Positions 6,123-7,155 of a stretch of DNA of 7,155 nt are shown here, in pieces (position 1 is the first letter of the stretch; every line of letters starts with the position of its first letter). Below the pieces are notes generated by a model, which was given only the letters and a program-made list of their open reading frames with translations, was not told where the DNA came from and made no database searches. The DNA lies in the NCBI GenBank assembly GCA_964617665.1, contig CAZUAH010000677.1, forward strand, positions 1 to 7,155, read 5' to 3'. The translations under genes and the position numbers were made by a program. The DNA is from JADHUC01 sp964617665 (GTDB lineage Bacteria; Planctomycetota; Planctomycetia; Pirellulales; Pirellulaceae).

Positions 6123-7106
6123 CTAACCCGGATACGGGCAGGGCGACCGTTTGCCGCCGGACTTTCGGAACTCGACCGCGTCGTCCACGATGCGGAAGAC
6201 GTCATATTCCGGGTTTAGTCCGAGCACTGACCGGGATTTGGCCATGTCAATGCAGAAGTCGTGGCCCTCGGTCACTTCGAAACTCACGACCGGAAGATCG
6301 AGCTTCTGCGCGACGTAATCGGCCGCAACGTCATAGCTGAAAGGCGAAGGGCCTGAGACGTTGAACGCCTCGCCAATCGCCGTCGGATTCCCTACGGAAA
6401 GCATGATTGACTGAACCACATCTTTCAGGCCGACTATATGCCGCTTGCCCGCACTGCCGCCTGGGTATGTCAGACAGGCCACACCGTCCTCCCCTTCCTC
6501 GAAGTATGCCTTCTGCTCCGGCGTCACAGCCCAATCCTCCCACACGGGCACACCGAAATTGGGCTCCTTCAGCGTGATGTGAGCCAGAATGTCGTCCTCG
6601 GTATGTACCCAAGAGAATCGCAAGACGGTTATGGGCGTCTGGTACATGATCCGAAACTGTTCGCACATTACCTCTTCCAGCACTTTCGAAAGCGGATAGT
6701 ATCCCGGGTAACCCATGTGAGGGTGGTTTTCGTCGATGGGAATCGGTTGAGGATAGTAGTAGATACCCGCCCGGGCGTCAGAGCCGGCTTGGATGTACTG
6801 CTTGATGTGGCCGCACTCTTTGCAGGCATCAAGCAAGTAGAAGGTGCCTTTGATGTTCGTATCAAGGAACAACTCCTTGTTTTCCTTGACGTTGGCAAGA
6901 TGGATCACCACATCCATGTCTTCGACAAGCTGCGTAGCAAGTGACGGATCCCGCAGATCGCCCGTGACGACTTCCACGTTGTCCAAACGCTCGACCGCCA
7001 TACCGTCGGTATACTCCAAGGCGCGCACCGAGTATCCGGCTTTGACAAGCTCCGGCAGGACAGCGCCGCCAATTTTTCCTCCTGCTCCGGTAAGAAGAAC
7101 GGTCCG
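6123..7106 (-). CDS. NAD-dependent epimerase/dehydratase, start codon missing
   Basis: An extended short-chain dehydrogenase/reductase-type protein with 327 readable codons. Reading back from 7028 in frame gives RTVLLTGAGGKIGGAVLPEL (7106-7047), the first strand and NAD-binding GAGGKIG motif at residues 7-13. VVTGDLRD (46-53) and VIHLANV (67-73) follow. The catalytic YxxxK is Y137-PLS-K141, and the later residues (GEAFNVSGPSPFSY) belong to the substrate domain. The family suggests a nucleotide-sugar or related substrate; no specific one can be named. The frame hits TAA at 7109-7107, only two codons before the conserved TVLLTG, with no ATG, GTG or TTG between. The first usable start is GTG 7028, which would remove the whole nucleotide-binding motif. 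The gene is therefore broken at its first codons, uses an unusual start, or reflects an assembly junction. Otherwise the reading frame is intact. Confidence 0.85.
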   Translation of the reverse strand, partial: RTVLLTGAGGKIGGAVLPELVKAGYSVRALEYTDGMAVERLDNVEVVTGDLRDPSLATQLVEDMDVVIHLANVKENKELFLDTNIKGTFYLLDACKECGHIKQYIQAGSDARAGIYYYPQPIPIDENHPHMGYPGYYPLSKVLEEVMCEQFRIMYQTPITVLRFSWVHTEDDILAHITLKEPNFGVPVWEDWAVTPEQKAYFEEGEDGVACLTYPGGSAGKRHIVGLKDVVQSIMLSVGNPTAIGEAFNVSGPSPFSYDVAADYVAQKLDLPVVSFEVTEGHDFCIDMAKSRSVLGLNPEYDVFRIVDDAVEFRKSGGKRSPCPYPG

Positions 7107-7155
7107 TTATGTGGAGCTTCACATAAGAGATCTTATGTGAAGCTGCTGATTATGT
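7107..7155. repeat. Palindromic TTATGTG repeat block with dif-like recombinase core
   Basis: Four copies of one heptamer occupy 49 bases: TTATGTG at 7107-7113 and 7133-7139, its inverse CACATAA at 7120-7126, and TTATGT at 7150-7155 cut by the window end. The centre is a perfect inverted repeat with 14-base arms (7115-7128 and 7131-7144) around 2 bases. It can equally be read as arms AGCTTCACATAA and TTATGTGAAGCT around the 6-base spacer GAGATC (7127-7132). That is the geometry of a Xer/dif core: 11-bp arms, a 6-bp centre, and inner ends CATAA / TTATG. Against E. coli dif, 8 of 11 bases match in each arm. A second imperfect palindrome covers 7107-7126. Alternatives are the end of a mobile element or a repeated extragenic palindrome. 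Confidence 0.6.

Noticed and set aside
6123..7028. GTG 7028 as the natural start of the epimerase
   Set aside because: It would delete the TGAGGKIG nucleotide-binding motif, which is present in frame just upstream.
7107..7155. CRISPR repeat or complete insertion sequence
   Set aside because: The repeats are short, overlapping and palindromic without regular spacers, and no transposase is present in the window.

Overview
All recognisable genes in this window lie on the minus strand, so transcription runs from high to low coordinates. The gene types suggest a planctomycete, most likely Pirellulales/Rhodopirellula-like. The clues are a secreted sulfatase with an accessory C-terminal domain, a secreted BPL_N-type protein, an aspartate kinase with four ACT domains, an APGM-type 'proposed homoserine kinase', an HU variant with a long basic arm, and moderately GC-rich DNA with few clear Shine-Dalgarno sites. 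This is inference from gene content; no rRNA or other phylogenetic marker is present.

Layout in the direction of transcription. 7155-7107 is a short block of inverted and direct copies of TTATGTG/CACATAA containing a dif-like recombinase core. 7106-6123 encodes an NAD-dependent epimerase/dehydratase whose reading frame is complete from the Rossmann motif onward but has no start codon, because the repeat block begins where the first codons should be. 5990-4785 is a cofactor-independent phosphoglycerate mutase family protein of the kind proposed to act as a homoserine kinase. 4671-2887 is aspartate kinase (lysC) and ends in a clear intrinsic terminator. 2718-2398 is an HU-family DNA-binding protein with its own promoter, a strong ribosome-binding site and a downstream hairpin terminator. 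2185-242 is a secreted sulfatase resembling N-sulfoglucosamine sulfohydrolase. 230-1 is the start of a secreted BPL_N-domain protein, cut by the window edge and probably in one operon with the sulfatase.

Functionally, the middle pair is the coherent unit. Aspartate kinase opens the aspartate pathway, and its neighbour may phosphorylate homoserine on the threonine branch. The sulfatase/BPL_N pair looks like an extracytoplasmic sulfated-glycan module. The least ordinary part is the right-hand end, where a symmetric tyrosine-recombinase-like site abuts a gene that has lost its start. No rRNA, tRNA, CRISPR array or complete insertion sequence was seen, and no stretch over 300 bases lacks a gene.
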